DNA of 64,000 bases from Corynebacterium macginleyi. Its GTDB lineage: Bacteria; Actinomycetota; Actinomycetes; Mycobacteriales; Mycobacteriaceae. The stretch covers positions 268,751-332,750 of the forward strand of contig NZ_REGE01000002.1 of assembly GCF_003688935.1 (NCBI RefSeq). The letters are read 5' to 3'. The position numbers were made by a program, and so were the translations under genes. The notes beneath the pieces are model-generated. The model saw only the letters and a list, made by a program, of their open reading frames with translations, had not been told where the DNA came from and searched no databases. The stretch's first letter is position 1, and each line of letters opens with the position of its first letter. This document shows, one piece after another, positions 9,051 to 19,481 of the stretch.

Positions 9051-9104
9051 GAAAAATCCCCCACTCGGCATCGCACACAAATGAAACGATGACCGAAGGG
9101 GGAT
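9051..9104 (-). terminator. Rho-independent terminator of rpsP
   Basis: On the minus strand the arm ATCCCCCTTCGGTCATCG pairs with CGATGCCGAGTGGGGGAT with small mismatches, and TTTTTCC follows. It lies about 50 bases past the rpsP stop. Confidence 0.75.
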
Positions 9105-9156
9105 GAAGTTTATGCACAGCGTTCTTCTCAGTAGAGAGCGCTGGAGACGGGCCAGA

Positions 9157-9645
9157 TTACTCTGCGGACTCCTCAGAAGCTTCTGCCTCGCCGGCAGCAG
9201 CAGCGGCAGCCTCAGCTGCAGCAGCCTCTTCAGCTTCCTTCTTCTTCTTTGCTTCCTGCTTAGCCTTCTTCTTTTCGGTAATGGCCTCGATAGTTGGGCC
9301 GTTATTAGCCTCAGCCAATGCCTCGTTGAAGATCTCCAGCTTGGATTTCTTCTCCTCAGCAACCCTCAAGGTGCCTTCTGCACCAGGCAGTCCCTTGTAC
9401 TTCTGCCAGTCACCGGTTACCTTCAGCAGTGCCAAGACAGGTTCAGTGGGCTGCGCACCAACGGACAGCCAGTACTGTGCGCGCTCCGAGTCGATCTTGA
9501 TAAGGGAAGGCTCTTCCTTCGGATGGTAGATGCCAATGTTCTCGATAACCTTGCCACTGCGGCGGGTACGAGCATCTGCGATCACTACGCGGTATTCAGC
9601 GACGCGAATCTTACCTACGCGCTGCAGTTTAATTTTGACAGCCAT
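9157..9645 (-). CDS. rpsP: 30S ribosomal protein S16
   Basis: Small-subunit protein S16. The 162-residue product starts [19 protein letters not shown] and has the conserved core [19 protein letters not shown] and [16 protein letters not shown]. The C-terminal 75 residues are a low-complexity Lys/Glu/Ala-rich tail, absent from E. coli S16 (about 82 residues) but typical of actinobacteria. The ATG at 9645 has AAAGGAG upstream; the longer open frame adds 17 unrelated residues. A small hairpin (GCGTGC-loop-GCATGC) sits about 35 bases upstream in the leader. It is monocistronic with its own terminator. Confidence 0.97.
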   Translation of the reverse strand: MAVKIKLQRVGKIRVAEYRVVIADARTRRSGKVIENIGIYHPKEEPSLIKIDSERAQYWLSVGAQPTEPVLALLKVTGDWQKYKGLPGAEGTLRVAEEKKSKLEIFNEALAEANNGPTIEAITEKKKAKQEAKKKKEAEEAAAAEAAAAAAGEAEASEESAE

Positions 9646-10003
9646 GATGGCTCCTTTTCTAGTCACTGGGCAGTTCAGACGCATGCTTTTTAGCACGCCG
9701 GTTCAACCCTTGGATTTTATCTGCGCGTGACGTACCGGCCGACCGTAGACGGAAACGGTGTTACGCAGAATGAAACATCTCATTATCACCAGCAGTTCGC
9801 ACTGCTGCGATAACCTAATCCACTTTAGCGCGTGCCGGCATTATTCTAAAATCTTCACTTCCCCTCCCCGCTGCCTAGGCCCGTTATGCTTCTGAGACCT
9901 TTAGGGAGTACCCTTGTGAGCCGGACGTACACCTTCGCCCTAGAAGGCTCGCGAGTAAGCCGAGTTTGTTTTCCCCATGAACAAGCACACGAAATGACGT
10001 TTT
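9646..10003. other. Divergent promoter region of rpsP and the acyltransferase gene
   Basis: About 360 bases separate the divergent rpsP and acyltransferase starts. I see the rpsP ribosome binding site and leader hairpin at one end. A TTATGCTT sequence near 9884-9891 could be a -10 element for the acyltransferase gene. No gene or strong repeat is seen. Confidence 0.4.
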
Positions 10004-12271
10004 ATGCCAAAAGATTCTCCACGCAACTTTCGATACCGCTATGACCTTGATGGTCTGCGCGGAATCGCAATTGGCCTCGTAGTTATCTACCACGTCTTCG
10101 TAGGTCGTGTCTCTGGGGGCGTGGATGTCTTCTTACTGCTTTCCGGTTACTTCTTCTTAGGCTCACAGCTGCGCTATGCCAGCAAGCCCAACGCATCCTT
10201 GAACCCGTGGTGGCCCATCTGGCGCACACTGCGCCGCTTGGTGCCAAGCCTCGTAGTAGTCATCGGTGTGACGTATATTTTGGTGCGCCTTTTCACGCCA
10301 CAACTCATGCACACTGCATTTACCCAGCAAATCACGGCAACAGTGCTGTACTACCAGAACTGGGAGTTGTCCCGCCAAAACGCCGACTACACTGCGGCCG
10401 CCGCCGATACATCCCCGCTGCAGCACATGTGGTCAATGTCCGTGCAAGGCCAGTTCTACCTCATGGGCATTGCCCTCGCCCTCATCCTTGCTGCGATAAT
10501 GAAGCTGCGCCCGCAGCAATCTTCTCTGCGCCCAGTCCCTTTCCCCACGGTCAACCACATCGCCGGCCCGATTCTCATCGTGGTAACCGTCGCCTCCTTT
10601 GCCTACGCCTCGCGCCATGGGCTGCACGGAACGCCGGAGAACTACTATTCCACATGGTCGCGCGCCTGGGAGCTGACCCTTGGTGCGGTTCTAGCCATCT
10701 ACGGCTCCGCGTGGAAGATTCCTGCCCGCTTTTATGACTTATTTACCGGCCTTGGTCTTTTCATGGTTGTCTCTACCGGTGCCCTCATCGCAGAGACCAC
10801 CTCCTACCCAGGCCCGCTGTCGCTTTTGCCCCTGGGCGGTGCCGTGCTTATCATTTTGGGCGGCGGCGGCACGATTTCTAAGGCCATGGCTTCTGCCAAG
10901 GCACGCTGGCTCGGCGAGGTGGCCTACCCGCTGTATTTATGGCACTGGCCTCTGCTCATTGTGTCCACCTCGTATTTGGGCCAGCAGACCCCGCCATGGT
11001 GGCTAGGCATCATTATTATTGTCATTTCCCTGCTGCTTGCGGATATCACACATCGATTCATCGAGCGCCCTCTCCGCCAGCACCGCAAGCGACCCTTGGA
11101 AGAGGATCTTCCGACACACAAGGCCTTCTCTAGTTTGTCTACCCGTGCCGGGGCCGGTCGAGCCATCGGCGGTGTCCTGGTCGGCAGCTGCGTGACGGCG
11201 CTGCTTCTCATTCAGCCCCTGTGGCTGCGGGCCCTCAATATCGCTGACGCGGAGATACTCAACCCCAAGAAGTATCCCGGCGCCACCACATTCCTCGATG
11301 ACATCACCCCTCCAGGCGGCGTAGAAATCAAACCAGATCCCGTCGTGGCCAGAAGCATCCAGTCGCCGGTTGCTGCGAATTGGTGTTTCGTACCCGATAG
11401 CCAACCTGCCGATTTCTTCTTTGAAACGCGCAAGGACGGCAAGACGCCATGTATTTTCGGCGATACCAGCTCCGACACAGAAGTATATTTGGTGGGAGGG
11501 TCCCACGCAGAGCAGTATTCTTCTGCCCTCGATCGTCTAGGGCGCGAAATGGGATTTAAGCTCGTTCCCCTCTTGCGCCAAGGCTGCCCCATCGAGCTTG
11601 GCGATGACGTCACGGTCAGCCCGGAATGCGCCGAATGGGGAGAGCTAGTCATGGACCGCATCGCCAGGGCCGACCCGGCAGTAGTCATCTCCAATACCAC
11701 CCGCCCGCAAAATAAATATGGGCATGGCCCTGACGCGGTACCTGCCGGCTACAAAGCATTCTGGGACGAACTATCCAAGCGCGATATCCCCTTCCTGGGT
11801 TTCCGCGATAACCCGTGGGGATTCGATAAGGACGGGAAACCGCGCGAATTCGATGAGTGCTACGTCGCCAAAGAGGATGCCGATGGTTGCGGTATGCGTG
11901 TTGAACAAGTCTATCGGCCTTATGATCCAGGTGCGGTAGTCCTATCACAATACGAGAATATGTTGTCGCTCGATACCGCGCCGTGGTTCTGCGACGCTGA
12001 TGGGGATTGCCCCGTCATCATTGGCAACACCATGGTCTACCGCGATATGCACCACATCACCAACGCCTTTGTAGATTCCGCAATGCCGATGATTCGAGAA
12101 GCTCTCACGCCCTTCTTGAACGGCGAAAAAGTCCAGCAAGAGGCGCCAAAAATCTCCCCTGAAGAAGCGAAAGCAGCGCTAAAGGAATCTCCAGCCGCCC
12201 CCACTACCGGTAGCCCGCGAGGAGCAAACCCGGTGCCGTACCCCAATACCCCAGAAAACGACCCGGTATGA
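10004..12271 (+). CDS. Membrane acyltransferase (acyltransferase-3 plus SGNH domain)
   Basis: A 755-residue OafA/YrhL-type O-acyltransferase. The N-terminal 380 residues are an acyltransferase-3 membrane domain with about ten membrane segments; the signature YDLDGLRGIAIGLVVIYH opens it and RFIERPLRQ marks its end. From about residue 410 an extracytoplasmic SGNH-like domain follows, with VYLVGGSHAEQYSSAL as the catalytic Ser block and a late DMHHIT as the Asp-x-x-His block. Such proteins acetylate cell-surface glycans; in Corynebacteriales related proteins act on mycolates or peptidoglycan. The substrate here is unknown. The C-terminal 50 residues are Pro/Ala/Glu-rich. The ATG at 10004 has only a weak ribosome binding site. 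Confidence 0.88.
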   Translation: MPKDSPRNFRYRYDLDGLRGIAIGLVVIYHVFVGRVSGGVDVFLLLSGYFFLGSQLRYASKPNASLNPWWPIWRTLRRLVPSLVVVIGVTYILVRLFTPQLMHTAFTQQITATVLYYQNWELSRQNADYTAAAADTSPLQHMWSMSVQGQFYLMGIALALILAAIMKLRPQQSSLRPVPFPTVNHIAGPILIVVTVASFAYASRHGLHGTPENYYSTWSRAWELTLGAVLAIYGSAWKIPARFYDLFTGLGLFMVVSTGALIAETTSYPGPLSLLPLGGAVLIILGGGGTISKAMASAKARWLGEVAYPLYLWHWPLLIVSTSYLGQQTPPWWLGIIIIVISLLLADITHRFIERPLRQHRKRPLEEDLPTHKAFSSLSTRAGAGRAIGGVLVGSCVTALLLIQPLWLRALNIADAEILNPKKYPGATTFLDDITPPGGVEIKPDPVVARSIQSPVAANWCFVPDSQPADFFFETRKDGKTPCIFGDTSSDTEVYLVGGSHAEQYSSALDRLGREMGFKLVPLLRQGCPIELGDDVTVSPECAEWGELVMDRIARADPAVVISNTTRPQNKYGHGPDAVPAGYKAFWDELSKRDIPFLGFRDNPWGFDKDGKPREFDECYVAKEDADGCGMRVEQVYRPYDPGAVVLSQYENMLSLDTAPWFCDADGDCPVIIGNTMVYRDMHHITNAFVDSAMPMIREALTPFLNGEKVQQEAPKISPEEAKAALKESPAAPTTGSPRGANPVPYPNTPENDPV

Positions 12272-12294
12272 CGGTGTACTCACAACGACAGGAA

Positions 12295-12331
12295 AAGGTG
12301 GCCCATTACAGCACAGGTAATGGGCCACCTT
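12295..12331. terminator. Bidirectional terminator between acyltransferase gene and ffh
   Basis: A perfect 15-base-pair stem, AAGGTGGCCCATTAC against GTAATGGGCCACCTT, with a short loop. It sits between convergent genes and has A-rich and T-rich flanks on the two sides, so it can serve both. Confidence 0.88.
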
Positions 12332-12351
12332 CGATTTAAAACTCTGGTCGG

Positions 12352-13992
12352 CTACTTTTTCCCCTTGCCAAAGTTGAGGTTATCGAGGTCGATATCCCCC
12401 ATACCTTTGGGCATCGTGGGCATACCGGGAATCTTTCCACCGGTACCGAGGCGACCGCCGCCGGGGCCACCCAGTTGCTGCTGCAGCTGCTGTAGTTCTT
12501 CCATTCCTGGCATACCGCCTGCCATTCCCGGGATAGCGCCCGGCATCTGGGGGCCGCGGTTGCCACCGCCGCCTTTACGCTTCTTGCGCTTGCCATTTTT
12601 GCCTTTGCGCCCCTTGGGCTTTTTCTTGGTGGCAGAACGCCCGCCACCACCCATGCCAAACTGGCCGGCCATCTTGGACATCATCTTCTTGGCTTGGTTG
12701 AAGCGCTCAATGAGCTGGTTGACCTCGGACGTGCTTACACCGGAACCATTGGCGATGCGCTTACGACGCGACGCGTTCAAAATCTTCGGGTTTTCGCGCT
12801 CCTCTGGGGTCATACCGCGAATGATGGCCTGGATACGATCTAACTGCTTTTCATCTACCATGGCGGCCATTTCATTCATCTGCTTGCCGCCAGGCATCAT
12901 CTTCAGCAGGTTGCCAATCGGCCCCATCTTGCGAATCATCAACATCTGGTCAAGAAAGTCATTCAGCGTGAGCTCACCGGAGCCCAGCTTGGCGGCTGCT
13001 TCTTCAGCTTTCTGGTGATCCAGAGTGGCTTCCGCCTGCTCAATCAGGGAGAGCAAGTCACCCATGCCCAGGATCCGGCTGGACATACGCTCTGGGTGGA
13101 AGACATCGAAATCATCAAGCTTCTCACCGGTGGAGGCATATAAAATCGGCTTGCCTGTCACTTCCCGAATGGACAACGCTGCACCACCGCGGGCGTCACC
13201 ATCCAGCTTCGTGAGAACCACGCCAGTAAAATCCACGCCATCGCGGAAAGCCTCCGCCGTTTGCACGGCGTCCTGTCCAATCATGGAGTCAATGACGAAT
13301 AAGACTTCATCCGGGTCTACGGCATCGCGTATATTGCGCGCCTGCGTCATTAGGGTTTCATCAATGCCCAGGCGGCCGGCGGTATCGATGATAACCACAT
13401 CGTGTTGCTTTTGCTGTGCCTCAGCGATACCGCGCTTGGCGACGTCCACCGGATCCCCATGCGAGGTACCCATCTCGTGGTCATTGGAATCCAGGGAAGT
13501 ACCCGGGTCCGGGGCGAAAGTCGGGACATTCGCGCGCTCGCCGACGATCTGCAACTGCTGCACAGCTCCTGGGCGTTGCAAATCACAGGCCACCAGAATG
13601 GGCGTGTGCCCTTTTTTCTGGAGGTGGCTGGCCAGTTTGCCGGCCAAAGTGGTTTTACCGGCACCCTGCAGACCAGCCAGCATAATGACAGTTGGTGGTT
13701 TTTTGGCCAAGTTTAACCGGCGAGTTTCCCCGCCGAGGATCTCGATGAGCTCCTCATTGACAATCTTGACTACTTGTTGGGCGGGGTTGAGCGCCTCAGA
13801 TACTTCCGCGCCGCGGGCGCGTTCCTTAATGCGCTTGATAAACCCGCGCACCACCGTCAGAGAAACGTCAGCTTCGAGCAATGCCAAACGAATCTCACGA
13901 GTCGTGGCGTTGATATCCGCCTCAGTTAATTTGCCCTTGCCGCGCAAGCCCGCCAGGGCTGACTGCAGGCGGTCTGATAGTGAGTCAAACAC
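12352..13992 (-). CDS. ffh: Signal recognition particle protein Ffh
   Basis: GTPase subunit of SRP; with the 4.5S-type RNA it delivers nascent membrane proteins to FtsY. The 546-residue protein has the NG domain at the N-terminus, with P-loop GLQGAGKTTLAGKLA (about residue 107), DTAGRLGIDE and TKLDGDARGG. The M domain lies from about residue 300, with SRRKRIANGSG for RNA binding. The C-terminal 90 residues are Gly/Met/Lys/Pro-rich, longer than in E. coli (453 residues) but usual in corynebacteria. It ends at the shared terminator. It follows glnD by about 50 bases. Confidence 0.96.
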   Translation of the reverse strand: MFDSLSDRLQSALAGLRGKGKLTEADINATTREIRLALLEADVSLTVVRGFIKRIKERARGAEVSEALNPAQQVVKIVNEELIEILGGETRRLNLAKKPPTVIMLAGLQGAGKTTLAGKLASHLQKKGHTPILVACDLQRPGAVQQLQIVGERANVPTFAPDPGTSLDSNDHEMGTSHGDPVDVAKRGIAEAQQKQHDVVIIDTAGRLGIDETLMTQARNIRDAVDPDEVLFVIDSMIGQDAVQTAEAFRDGVDFTGVVLTKLDGDARGGAALSIREVTGKPILYASTGEKLDDFDVFHPERMSSRILGMGDLLSLIEQAEATLDHQKAEEAAAKLGSGELTLNDFLDQMLMIRKMGPIGNLLKMMPGGKQMNEMAAMVDEKQLDRIQAIIRGMTPEERENPKILNASRRKRIANGSGVSTSEVNQLIERFNQAKKMMSKMAGQFGMGGGGRSATKKKPKGRKGKNGKRKKRKGGGGNRGPQMPGAIPGMAGGMPGMEELQQLQQQLGGPGGGRLGTGGKIPGMPTMPKGMGDIDLDNLNFGKGKK

Positions 13993-14043
13993 TACGGATG
14001 CGCTCCCTTAATTTAAATCGATCTAAAGTTCAATTACTCAATC

Positions 14044-16182
14044 CTAGTCCCTAGCCAGCGCCCTGGTCACATTCCCCACCACCTGGGCGCGAGAAACCAA
14101 CGCCCCGAAGAAAACGTGCACAATCATCGTGGCCCCCAGAATCTCATGTCGCAGCCACATAAACTCCGGCAACGCCTCCACCAAATAGCCCAACGCGCCT
14201 ATTCTTTCCACGGTGCGAATCTCCAAAATTCCACCCACATTAAAGGCTGCCGTGGTGGGCTCACCTGCGATAGCGGGAAACTCTGTGTACGTGCGCGAAT
14301 TATAGGACTGGATAAACCGGTCCGGTTCTGCGACCTCTGTGAGGTTTTTTTGGACTGTGCGAATGTCAAACTCCGCCTGATAATCACCAGCACCACCGCG
14401 TACACAATTGGCCCGCACAATAGTCCACCCCAGGGCAGCTATCAGGGCAAAAATGCGTTTAAATTCTGCCTTGTTGGCACCGGACCAGCTTACGGTGGCC
14501 ACTTCCTCCTGCCAATCAACCACGAGCCCTACCCCATAATCTTCCCGGGGAACGTGGACCAAGGGCCGAGTAACTATGCGTGGCTTATTTGCCTCAAGGG
14601 CGCGGGCCACGATCAGGGCCTGCGCCTGTGCAGTACGGGTGGACCACATTCCGGGGCCCGTTGATAAGGCATCCGCCTTAGATAAAGTCGCAAGCAGCGA
14701 AATGATCAATTGGTCATACTGGCACGCATCTAGTAGGGCATCACGTGCGGAATCCGATCTTGGATCCATACTCGCCGCCAATCGCGCTAAGGTGGTGTGT
14801 TCTGCTACCACGGTTTGCACGCGCGATATATCTGCAAGATTAAAACGCATGCGCGCGGCTTGTTGTGCTACCAATTCAGCCCCCACTTGTGCATGCGGGC
14901 GGTCGTAACCCTTGCCTAAATCGTGATATAAAGCGGCCAAAAGGAGGAGATCCGGGCGGGCCACCGAAGTCCGCACTTCGGCGCACCGCGTCACGGTGGC
15001 AACCAGGTGATAATCCACGGAATGCAGGTGAGTTCGTTCTCTGGGTAATAATCCGCGCACATGATTCCATTCCGGAACCAAGCGCTCCCATAGGCCGTAG
15101 CGATCCAGCTCAGCAATCACCCGTGGAGTGTTGTCCGGCGAAGACAAAATGGCAAAAAAATCATCTACGGCCGCCCGCGGCCACCGCTGCGGTGGGGGTG
15201 GAAGCTCCTGCAACGCCCGCCACGTCGCCATTGATACGGAATATCCCGTCCGCGCCGCGGCCGCCGCCACGCGGGTCAACAACCAGGGATCTTCGGAATT
15301 GAAAGTGCGGGGCAAGGAGATAACGGCGCCATCTGTTACGACATCCACATCAAGGGGACGCCGCACGCGGCCCCTCCCCCGGTGCACCCCACCGCCACGA
15401 CTACCCAAAATGCCGCGGGCAGTGGCCAAACTGCGCTCTACCGCCTCATCGATACCGGAAGCCGCACTAACTAACGCAGCCGTTACCTCATAGCGGCTGC
15501 TAAAACCCAATTCTTCCGCCACGTCTGCGGCAAAATCCGGGTCCAAAATATCGCGGTGCCGGCGAGCTTTTACGTGCAAGAGGGTCCGTACATCGAGTAA
15601 TAAGCGCCGTTGTTCATCCAGCGCGGGCAGATCACACAGGTTGCCTAAAGCTAAAGCGCGCAGGAGCTGAATATCTCGCAGTCCCCCACGTCCATTTTTC
15701 AGGTCTGGGTTGGTCATGGTGGCGACGGCGCCAGAGCGGTTCCAGCGCGCGATGGCGTTATCGACGAAGCTATCAAAGCCTCGCTGCAGCTGGCGCCGCC
15801 ATGCATGCAGGAGCCGCTGACGGGCCTCATCAACAAGCGGTTTCTCGCCCGCGATATAAGTTAGATCTAGCTGTGCAAAGCCGGCCGAAGTGTCCTCCAG
15901 AGCAATCTCGGCGCACTCCTGCGGGGTACGCAGAGCAAAGTCCAAGCGATATTTGGCATCCCACACCGGATACCACAAGTCCTCTAGCAAACCAGAATCT
16001 GGCTCGTTGTTCTCTGGGATGATTAATATAACATCCAGATCGGAATACGGAGTCATCTCCTGTCTAGCCAAAGAGCCGGTTGCAGCTAGCGCCGTGTGCG
16101 GCGGCAAGTCCAAAGCCTTGAGGACCCGCACCGCCGCGGCATAGGCTTCACTACGAAGAGCGGATGCCCCCACTATTTTCAT
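14044..16182 (-). CDS. glnD: PII nucleotidylyltransferase GlnD
   Basis: Modifies and demodifies the PII protein in response to nitrogen status; in C. glutamicum it adenylylates GlnK. The 712-residue protein has the nucleotidyltransferase motif GSLARQEMTPYSDLDVIL (Gly36-Ser37, Asp48, Asp50), a linker with NPDLKNGRGGLRDIQ, an HD domain (HSVDYHL at about 387, LYHDLGKGYDRPH with His420-Asp421) and two ACT-like segments from about residue 540. It is shorter than the enterobacterial enzyme (about 890 residues) but normal for corynebacteria. Its start abuts the glnK stop, so the two are probably coupled. Confidence 0.93.
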   Translation of the reverse strand: MKIVGASALRSEAYAAAVRVLKALDLPPHTALAATGSLARQEMTPYSDLDVILIIPENNEPDSGLLEDLWYPVWDAKYRLDFALRTPQECAEIALEDTSAGFAQLDLTYIAGEKPLVDEARQRLLHAWRRQLQRGFDSFVDNAIARWNRSGAVATMTNPDLKNGRGGLRDIQLLRALALGNLCDLPALDEQRRLLLDVRTLLHVKARRHRDILDPDFAADVAEELGFSSRYEVTAALVSAASGIDEAVERSLATARGILGSRGGGVHRGRGRVRRPLDVDVVTDGAVISLPRTFNSEDPWLLTRVAAAAARTGYSVSMATWRALQELPPPPQRWPRAAVDDFFAILSSPDNTPRVIAELDRYGLWERLVPEWNHVRGLLPRERTHLHSVDYHLVATVTRCAEVRTSVARPDLLLLAALYHDLGKGYDRPHAQVGAELVAQQAARMRFNLADISRVQTVVAEHTTLARLAASMDPRSDSARDALLDACQYDQLIISLLATLSKADALSTGPGMWSTRTAQAQALIVARALEANKPRIVTRPLVHVPREDYGVGLVVDWQEEVATVSWSGANKAEFKRIFALIAALGWTIVRANCVRGGAGDYQAEFDIRTVQKNLTEVAEPDRFIQSYNSRTYTEFPAIAGEPTTAAFNVGGILEIRTVERIGALGYLVEALPEFMWLRHEILGATMIVHVFFGALVSRAQVVGNVTRALARD

Positions 16183-16521
<339 letters not shown>

Positions 16522-16746
16522 TTAATCCTCCTACGGAAAAGGTCATTCAGCAGCCAATTGTGGTGCGGATATGCTGCGTCCTAGTCTAGCCCCAGCCAAA
16601 TAGAACGTGCGCGCACTACGGCGGCAATCGGTATATTACGGGCGGATCCGCTGCAGTCGCGTTGTCCGCTGCGTAAAAGAAACACGGGCCACACTCCATC
16701 CGTGAAGGAGGTGCAAACCCGCGTTTCAAAATAGGTAAAGAACACC

Positions 16747-17115
16747 CTAAATTTCGTCTTCATCAGCGTAAACGGTCTGAATTTCCTCATTATTGTGTTG
16801 GGCATGTTTGACGTCAGTTACCGCAACGCCATAGATGGAACGCCCCAGGTAAAACGAGCCCACCGCGCCAATAATCCAGACGCCAAAGAAGGCGAAAAAT
16901 CCCTTGATAAGAAGGCCCAGTGAAAAACCGTCCTGTCCAAAATCCACTACTAGCTTGGCGACGATAATAAGCGGCACCGCCAAACCCACGGTCGGGCCCA
17001 TCAAGTTGGCGCGGGTCAAGGCATCCGGCGCACGCCACAAGGAGACCACGGTGGCCACGACAAGGATGGTGGCCACGATGAGCAGTACCGAAGCAATAAT
17101 TTCGTACACAGCCAT
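16747..17115 (-). CDS. mnhG: Mrp-type Na+/H+ antiporter subunit G
   Basis: Last gene of the antiporter operon. The 122-residue protein has three membrane segments (ASVLLIVATILVVATVVSLW, VGLAVPLIIVAKLVV, FFAFFGVWIIGAVGSFYLG) and the family motif WRAPDALTRAN. An acidic cytoplasmic tail ends NNEEIQTVYADEDEI. It is three bases downstream of subunit F. In this family all subunits are needed for one membrane complex. Confidence 0.9.
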   Translation of the reverse strand: MAVYEIIASVLLIVATILVVATVVSLWRAPDALTRANLMGPTVGLAVPLIIVAKLVVDFGQDGFSLGLLIKGFFAFFGVWIIGAVGSFYLGRSIYGVAVTDVKHAQHNNEEIQTVYADEDEI

Positions 17116-17118
17116 GGC

Positions 17119-17409
17119 TTATCGCCGCCCTTTCGAAATAATGCGGGCCATGGACAAAGTCGGCAAAATACCGGCTGCAATGGCACCAATCAGGGCAATG
17201 TCATAAGCCAATGGAGCATTGTTAATCATTGACCAACCAAGATACATGCAGATCATGCCATAAAAGACGATGTCTGACATCACCGCCCGAGTAAGCTCAT
17301 CGCGGGTGCGCAGCGCCAATAACACCCCGCACCAGGCGGCACCGCCCATAATGAACACGCTCACCAGTACGACCCAACCGAATGGGGTCAATGTTGCAAA
17401 ATCAATCAT
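17119..17409 (-). CDS. mnhF: Mrp-type Na+/H+ antiporter subunit F
   Basis: A 96-residue three-helix membrane protein. It carries the family pattern RTRDELTRAVMSDIVFYGM after the first segment. Its start overlaps the end of subunit E by four bases. The length and order (E-F-G) are as in other Mrp operons. Confidence 0.88.
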   Translation of the reverse strand: MIDFATLTPFGWVVLVSVFIMGGAAWCGVLLALRTRDELTRAVMSDIVFYGMICMYLGWSMINNAPLAYDIALIGAIAAGILPTLSMARIISKGRR

Positions 17410-17939
17410 CGGTCGGTCTCCTTCCTGCGTTGAATTTTCCGGGCTAGGTGCTTGGGCTTTTCTACGTCTGCCTGACGCTCCGAGAGCGGAGTATCCTCGG
17501 CCCGCGCCAGATCTGGCGAGCGCATATAGCGGCCGAGTGTATCCAAGGGAAATTCGTAGAAAGCCTCATCAAGCTCCGTCGTATTTCCTTGCCCAGGAAC
17601 GCCGTAATCAATGCTCTTGACGCGCGGGGCCAAACGCTCTTCCATCTCGGCCAAATCAGCGACAATTGCCGCAGGGTCGGAACCCTGTACCGCTTGTACT
17701 AGCACAATGCGGGGCAGCCCCTTTCGCGGTGGCTCACGCAGTCCCAAGGACAGCGTGCCAGGAGTGGCAGTGATAGAGGAAGTAAACCAGAAAATCTCCC
17801 AGGCGCCGGTAACGCGCAGTGGATATCGGATGATAACTGGGTGGTACTTGTTATCAGGCTTAAATGCTGACATCGCCAAGCTGAACCCAGCAACGAAAAT
17901 TTCCTTGATGAGCCAGAGTGCATAACCTACAGCATGCAT
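17406..17939 (-). CDS. mnhE: Mrp-type Na+/H+ antiporter subunit E
   Basis: A 177-residue subunit E protein. Two N-terminal hydrophobic segments are followed by the conserved block AWEIFWFTSSITATPGTLSLGL and a cytoplasmic domain with the I-D-Y-G-V pattern. It starts directly after the subunit D stop codon. The C-terminal 40 residues are polar and charged. Confidence 0.88.
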   Translation of the reverse strand: MHAVGYALWLIKEIFVAGFSLAMSAFKPDNKYHPVIIRYPLRVTGAWEIFWFTSSITATPGTLSLGLREPPRKGLPRIVLVQAVQGSDPAAIVADLAEMEERLAPRVKSIDYGVPGQGNTTELDEAFYEFPLDTLGRYMRSPDLARAEDTPLSERQADVEKPKHLARKIQRRKETDR

Positions 17940-19481
17940 TTATCGGCCCTCCTGAATGTCATCGATATTAGGTAGTGCGGCTGGGTCATCCCCCAAGATG
18001 GTGTCGGTATAAGCCGTTGTGTCCAGCAGTTGCTCGGCTGCGGTTTCTACCGCATCGATGACCCAACCTGAGAAAAGGAACATGCCCAGCGAGACCAGGA
18101 TGAGGGTTGCAGAAGGCGCCATCAGTTTCTTGCGGATGATCAGCTCATCTGGAACCTTATTCGAGGGCAAATCATGTCCCCAGAAAGTTTCACGCCACAC
18201 GCGCAACATTGCCAAGAATGCAGCGAAGGAGGCGATGATGATGGCGGAAATCACAATCCAGGCCGAAGCGCCACCATTACGCGCGACCTCGAAAACTATC
18301 ATGAGTTTACCCCACATGCCGGAGAACGGCGGAAAACCTACAATGGAGAAGGCACCAGCGGCAAAAATCCAGGCGATAATGGTATCGCGGCGCGCAAGGC
18401 CAGATAGCTTCGTTAGGTCACCCGTACCGTAGGTCTCTTCGATGGCACCGGAAGCCAGAATCAATGAGCCGACGGTCACCATGTGGTGAATCGTGTACAT
18501 AATACCGGCGGCCAACGCGCGGCTTGGATCTTCGGCAGTAAAAGCCAACATCACCAAGATGAAAGGCATACCGTTAAGCATCTGGTAACCCAGCACGCGG
18601 CGAATGGTCTTTTCCTTCAGGCCACCAAAAGCACCGATCATCATCGAAATCAGCATGAGGACGATGATGAGTACGTTCCATCGCTGCTCAAGATCGAAAA
18701 GCTGCACATACAGCCGGTAGAGCATATACACTGCGACCTTCGTGTGGAGGCCGGAGAAAAGGCCCATCACTGCAGCCGACGTTCCTGGGTAGGTACGCGG
18801 TAGCCAAGACTGCACCGGAAACACGCCAGCCTTGGCGGTAACGGCGATGAGAATAATGCCCGCAGCAACGGTGACCGGGCCATTGCCGGCGGCAGCACCC
18901 TGCAAGGAGGCTAGGTTAACCGAGCCGGTAACTGAATAGATATATCCCACACCTACCAGCAGCAGCGTGGAAGCAAAAAGGTTGACTAGGATGAACGCGC
19001 GTCCTGCCGCCAAGCGAGACCACGTGCCCGACATAGTGATGAGGCCGTAAGACGGCAGCAGCATGACCTCTATGAATACAAAGAAGTTAAAGAGATCAGC
19101 GGTTAGCAGCGCACCGCACACACCTGTGATAAGAATCAAGGTGAGTGAGGGGTAATAACGAGATTTCGTCTCCCCGCCCACGATGGCGAACCAATTAGCG
19201 CCGAAGGCCACGATCATCGTGGTGCTGATCATCAGCGCGGCAAAGGCATCCGCTACGAGGGGAATACCCACATTGCCCACGTAGAGGCCCACGGTATGCG
19301 CCACTACCCCATTGGTCATGGTGTAGATCAACAGTCCCAGACCGGCCACAACCCCAATTCCGGGGACGATGAGCATAATCGTGTCGCGGACGGCGCGCCT
19401 GGGTGCCAGCAAGGCAATGGCGGCAGCAATGAGCGGAACTGCTGGGAAAAGCGGAAGAAGTTGGGCTACAACATCAGCCAT
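17940..19481 (-). CDS. mnhD: Mrp-type Na+/H+ antiporter subunit D
   Basis: A 513-residue proton-pumping-like subunit related to NADH dehydrogenase chains M and N. It has about 14 membrane segments with FFVFIEVMLLPSYGLI near residue 130, a WLPRTYPGTSAAVMGLFSGLHTK-type segment near 230 (Lys at its end) and the GFPPFSGMWGK motif near 385. It shares one base with the subunit C stop. Expected to carry ion translocation together with subunit A. Confidence 0.93.
   Translation of the reverse strand: MADVVAQLLPLFPAVPLIAAAIALLAPRRAVRDTIMLIVPGIGVVAGLGLLIYTMTNGVVAHTVGLYVGNVGIPLVADAFAALMISTTMIVAFGANWFAIVGGETKSRYYPSLTLILITGVCGALLTADLFNFFVFIEVMLLPSYGLITMSGTWSRLAAGRAFILVNLFASTLLLVGVGYIYSVTGSVNLASLQGAAAGNGPVTVAAGIILIAVTAKAGVFPVQSWLPRTYPGTSAAVMGLFSGLHTKVAVYMLYRLYVQLFDLEQRWNVLIIVLMLISMMIGAFGGLKEKTIRRVLGYQMLNGMPFILVMLAFTAEDPSRALAAGIMYTIHHMVTVGSLILASGAIEETYGTGDLTKLSGLARRDTIIAWIFAAGAFSIVGFPPFSGMWGKLMIVFEVARNGGASAWIVISAIIIASFAAFLAMLRVWRETFWGHDLPSNKVPDELIIRKKLMAPSATLILVSLGMFLFSGWVIDAVETAAEQLLDTTAYTDTILGDDPAALPNIDDIQEGR

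Noticed and set aside
9884..10093. A 69-codon minus-strand frame overlapping the acyltransferase start
   Set aside because: It has no ribosome binding site or motif and overlaps the N-terminus of a clear family member.
16522..16746. An AmtR operator before glnK
   Set aside because: Only an isolated ATAG half-site near 16603 was seen; the spacing and second half of the known consensus are missing.
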